From NCBI GenBank assembly GCA_037903355.1, contig JBAJFE010000047.1, positions 1,178,001 to 1,242,000 of the forward strand: a DNA stretch of 64,000 bases, given 5' to 3'. The notes beneath the pieces are model-generated. The model saw nothing but the letters and a program-made list of their open reading frames with translations, did not search any database and was not told where the DNA came from. Shown here in pieces: positions 60,146 to 64,000 of this stretch. Source of the DNA: Trichuris trichiura. Its lineage: Eukaryota; Nematoda; Enoplea; Trichinellida; Trichuridae. Each line of letters opens with the position of its first letter. Positions within the stretch are counted from its first letter, which is position 1. The translations under genes were made by a program, and so were the position numbers.

Positions 60146-61138
60146 GCAAAATAGCATGTCCGAAGTCAGCCTATGTACTCATTGAACAAGCATACGCATA
60201 ATAGCGCTGCTTCGAGATACGCTTAAAGTGGTCGATCTTATAATATACTCTACGTCATTTAATCAGTTTAAGTTTTTCATAGAAACGAAACAAACTTTCC
60301 AGTGTATATAGCAGCTGTTCGTTCTTGCCAATCTTCCAAAAGCCGCGCGTACATTTGAATCGATTATTACGCCTGATTTTATTGAATTACAGTTTTATTC
60401 AGTACGTAACTGAATCATTGCAAATGAACTTTTTGTAACGGACTAAAAAGTACCAATGAGCTTATTCTGGCGGCTTGATCACTCAGCAGCAATGGAATAT
60501 AGCGCTAAGGATAGAACTAGTAACTTGACGAAGTTCAAAGAAATTTTAATCGCAGTTTCAGTTCCCTTTAGTTTTGCTAATAAACTATCCAACCTTCAAC
60601 TGATTGAATGTTGCTTTCGTGATTGCATACTTCCTGAACAACAGTCACGGTTAATCAGGCCGCCTCATTGAAGCAATGATTGGTTGATTGTTAAGATTTT
60701 CTCAAGCCGTTCGATTGAGCGAGGATAACTGCTAAGCTAAGGTTTAACTGCATTTGTAGTAATGCATTTCCTTGCGCGGCACAGCGCCGTCCACTTATAA
60801 AAGGATGCTCATTGATTTAGAGCAATTCGTATGCGCGTAATTACTTAACTTGGAGGCAGTAACGGACTATTCTTTGTTTCCTCTATCTTCGAAGGTAAAC
60901 CACTGACATGTGTCTGCACTTCAAATCAATAACTCTGCGATGGAGTAATAACTGAAAATGGAACAAAAGAGCTCGAATTTATCGAGCAAAAGTAGTTCGA
61001 ATTCGTGCGCTACTAATTGGCCATGTAGGGAATGGCGGTCTAAAACTAGAAGCATTCTTTGTTCCCAGGCGGAGCTTAACTTTTTGCAGAGTGATATATT
61101 CATTGGCTAACAGAGATTGCGAAACAAATAAGGCTGAA
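58491..61138. other. Intergenic, no recognised gene
   Basis: Between the young Tigger and the second KCTD-type gene I see only short featureless open frames. An ATT microsatellite lies at about 60116-60145. The promoter of the downstream KCTD gene presumably lies toward the right end. TTTTTGCAG at 61081-61089 could be an acceptor for an upstream non-coding exon. Confidence 0.45.
60116..60145 (+). repeat. ATT trinucleotide microsatellite
   Basis: About ten uninterrupted TTA/ATT repeats. No function is implied. Confidence 0.85.
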
Positions 61139-63978
61139 ATGGAGAATTGTATGATTTCGGATACTCGTGACACAGGCAGAGTGTTGCCATCTCTCATGGA
61201 TCGAAGCGATATTCCCGACATCATTGAGCTCCACGTGGGCAACTGCACATACGTTACCACCTGGGCGACCGTGCAAAAGCAGGGAATGGATACCGCTGAA
61301 CTTTTTCGCCAAAAAATTACAGCTTCAAAGTCAGATGACAAGGTAAGTTTGAAAGTTCAGACTTTGCATTTTCATAGAGTTTTCCATTAAACAAACCATG
61401 AATAACTCGTCAGTTTTGCCGATTATTGGAGTTTCCAAAATTTTCATAAAACTTGAGCTCATCTTTCTATTATTCCTTACTTCTCCCGCTGTTCATTGCC
61501 AGTCAATGCATGGTAAATTAGCGGAACAAAACTTTGCCAGCCGATTTATTTCCCATAGCGCTGATCAGACCGCAAAGCGAACAAGTTAATTAAGCGTTCA
61601 TAACTTTTTGAATATTAGACTACATTGCGTGAGTTATTTCGCAACAGCAATGATCAATGAAAGTGAATATCGTTTCTGCGTATTCCAACAGCATCTTCTG
61701 CCGTTTCTGTCAGTTAGAACATTCAAACTTTTAATAAATGAATTTTGAAATATTACTTTCATGCTTTGATAGAGTGAAACTGCATTAGGACGCTTTTACC
61801 TAAAAAGCAGTCACTAACTTTTTTTGAGTCTTCTTCATATCAGATGATTAAATAAAATTAAGTCAATATTCTAAAGTAGTCCTTAGGCTTATGATACTGA
61901 CCTTGAGAAATGGTAAATGCTATGAATACGACATTCCATTTAGGTCTCTGCTAATACGCTCTAATAAATATTACGCTTTTATTTTCTGATTGGGCTAACT
62001 GGTAATAATGAAATGTTTACTACGTCAAACATGTGATCTTCTATCAGAGAATGGTCTTTTCTTTTTTCACGTTATTTGAAAGCACGTTTAATTAAATGTT
62101 TTCGCAACAAGTTAACCGCGTTAAGAAATTTGTAAATGTAGTTGTTCCAACGAGCAGCGCTCCTCAAGCGCAGAAGCAACGCTGGAAAATTATTTCAGCA
62201 CTACGCAAGCTCATGCGCCTTTTCATCCCATAAATCCCGAATGACAAAAATCCTGAATCACCAAGCTTAACTGCTTATCCTGTTCCTCACATTTTATGTA
62301 GGCCATCTAAGCATAAAACAAAAAACGGAGGAAAATGAAGTGCATACAGTCCTTATGCCTTTAGGTTTAACCTTAGCTAAGGACAGAACAGGGTGGCCGA
62401 CAAATTTTTGTGTTTTATTTTTCGGGATTCTTGCTCTTCAAAATGTTGTAGCGGATCTGTACATCAAATACTTATTAATGCGGCAGGGGCCTTGGCTGCT
62501 CATGAGTAGCGGACATTCCGCCATTGGTTACGAGCAAGCAAGTGCCTGACAGCAATTACCTTTGCGTTTTGTTGATTGATTCCTGGAAGAGCGAATAGCA
62601 TAAATCAAAGCATAGCGCTCCATTTATTTATAAAATTTTGGCAGCTACCGTTGGTTTGGTTATGTGTACGTTTGACTTCATAATTAGGTAAGGCAAAAAC
62701 CAAGCTTGCGGTCTAAATGGCATGTTTTAGTTAATTATATATAGAAAGAAAGTATTAATTATTGAATCAGTTGGGAGTGAGTACTCCTTCGCACAATATG
62801 GCAGTCATTTTGCTTGCCTTTCCAGTCACATACGATGTACAATAAAACGTACTTACAGCAGGTGCTCCATTATCCTAAATGCTCAAGACCAAAATTATTT
62901 TGAATTATGAAATGTTTTAAATTTTAATTTATATGAGGCGTGCCGTGAAGGCTTCCTGTTTTTTCCACTGTTATGCATACGGATATTCTTGGGAACTGTT
63001 CAATCCAAATAAAAAAACTGAACAAGTGGTAGCAACAGTAGTATAAAAAGAAACAGGCAGCCATCACTCGTTAAGATAGACAGAGCAGCATTGCACTCCA
63101 CGCTTCATCAGCCTCGTGCAACCCTGCTAGCGAACAATAGTTGCATAGATGCTACGTTAGCCACTAAATGCGTTAATTTCAGTTGCAGTTGCTGAAGGGT
63201 ATTATGCAAAAGATTCATTGCAAAATGTCATTTGCGACTTTGTTACCTTGACTTCAAATGGAATGCTTAAAAGTTTCAGATATTAGATAATAGACCATCT
63301 GCACGTGTACTAAATGAATACTAAGTATACGCAATCAATATTAGCGTACATAAGCCATAGCAAGTTCATCTAGCGGCATTACACATTCATGGCCGTCACA
63401 ATTACCTATCCATTGCTAACAAGCCAACCGCTTTTATTTCTGCGCACGCAGAAAAAGGTTCCTTTGACAGTGACTATTACAGCTCAACAAGATTAGGCTT
63501 CACACTTTATAGCCTTGTGCTTAGCTGCATGATCGCTTAGGAAGCTAATAATATGTTCAGTGCAGAGCTAGCATCCGTCCAACAATGTTATCCAACCTAT
63601 TAATTCATTGTTAAATGTTGCAGCAACACTTGAGCTAATCGGCGTGAATTATAGATGCTGAAGAAGCAATCAGCATTCCCAAATCCAACAGCGATATTAG
63701 AGTTTTTCGATCGAGATGGAGAACTGTTTCGATACATCTTGGAATACATGCGGAATAGCTGTCTTGTATTGCCGAAAAATTTCCGAGATTATAAAGCACT
63801 GAAGAAAGAGGCAATGTTTTACAAACTTAAGCAGCTTGCTGATTTAGTCCAGCATGATGAAGAAAAAAATTGGAGATCATTCAACTGGTTGATCTCTTCT
63901 CCAGAAAGGGACAGTATTCACGGTAAAAGTCTGCGTTTATGCTTAGATGCACTTTGCAGATTAATGCTTAAAATTTAG
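61139..63978 (+). CDS. Second KCTD-type BTB gene (divergent paralogue, possibly continuing past the window)
   Basis: Exon 1 (61139-61342) reads an N-terminus then IPDIIELHVGNCTYVTTWAT and KQGMDTAELFRQKITASK, the first half of a BTB/T1 domain. It ends at a consensus donor (AAG|GTAAGT). Exon 2 starts at 63703 after TATTAGAG and continues in phase 0: FFDRDGELFRYILEYMRNSC, LVLPKNFRDYKALKKEAMFY, KLKQLADLVQHDEEKNW. The intron is 2360 bp. Reading on gives a stop at 63976-63978 and about 159 residues, without an H1 domain. A possible donor (CACG|GTAAAA) near 63922 would allow further exons outside the window. The BTB split point differs from the gene at 50.6 kb, where the whole BTB is in one exon. 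Same orientation and 8-kb spacing suggest an old tandem duplication. A BTB-only KCTD would probably act as an oligomerising adaptor. Confidence 0.82.
61343..63702 (+). other. Intron of the second KCTD-type gene
   Basis: A 2360-bp interval between a consensus GTAAGT donor and an AG acceptor. Open frames inside (for example 62340-62549) have no recognisable domain. I see no transposon ends. Confidence 0.7.
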
Positions 63979-64000
63979 TTTCCGAATTTTAATCATTTGT

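Noticed and set aside
44969..63537. 17-base word GTGCTTAGCTGCATGAT shared near 44970 and 63520
   Set aside because: A match of this length between two sites is plausible by chance in 64 kb and the flanks do not align.

Overview
The window is eukaryotic and almost certainly from an invertebrate animal. Host genes are split by GT-AG introns, in one gene mostly 48-95 bp long, and code for metazoan or pan-eukaryotic families: an RBBP4/7-type WD40 protein, the last exon of VPS51, and two KCTD-type BTB genes. The rest is dense with decayed transposons (hAT, Tigger/pogo, Penelope-like, Gypsy) and palindromic foldback elements. The very short introns, the style of the hAT and Tigger copies, and a tract resembling TTAGGC suggest a nematode, perhaps a clade I worm of the Trichuris/Trichinella type. 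That placement is inference, not shown by the sequence.

Layout. Positions 1-105 hold a possible C-terminal exon of an unknown gene. Positions 1402-3317 (minus strand) hold a nine-exon RBBP4/7 (Caf1-p55, LIN-53) homologue. From 4.4 to 34 kb is a transposon graveyard. It contains a Penelope-like RT fragment (4478-5373) cut by a decayed hAT (5374-7865), a complete Tigger with TA target duplications (11398-14123), and two copies of a 2.3-kb repeat 'R' (14128-16425 and 23831-26165) with further partial inverted copies at 29.4-30.4 kb. It also contains a Gypsy gag remnant (16.7 kb), a second Penelope fragment followed by a second hAT (17.4-19.2 kb), a hammerhead-like Penelope hairpin (20.9 kb), a SNF2/TTF2 pseudogene (22 kb), and a hAT deletion derivative with 8-bp target duplication (26503-28063) carrying a nested foldback. 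The terminal exon of VPS51 (23121-23483, minus) sits inside this zone.

From about 34 to 50.5 kb I see no gene. The plus strand there is visibly T-rich, which would fit a long intron or 5' flank of the plus-strand KCTD gene. At 50603-52904 lies a two-exon KCTD8/12/16-like gene with a BTB/T1 domain and a C-terminal H1 domain. A second, divergent KCTD-type gene starts at 61139 in the same orientation and runs to or past the window end. Between them lie a foldback element (55698-56032) and a near-intact Tigger/CENP-B-like transposon (56142-58488) with clean terminal inverted repeats and TA duplications.

The host genes show no functional linkage: chromatin (RBBP4/7), endosome-to-Golgi tethering (VPS51), and BTB adaptor or GABA-B auxiliary-type proteins (KCTD). 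The unusual signals are in the repeats: hammerhead-like cores at the 20.9-kb Penelope-type site and inside two foldbacks, a 46-bp identity linking that site to the 4.5-kb RT fragment, and repeat units in which the peptide reading is better kept than expected.
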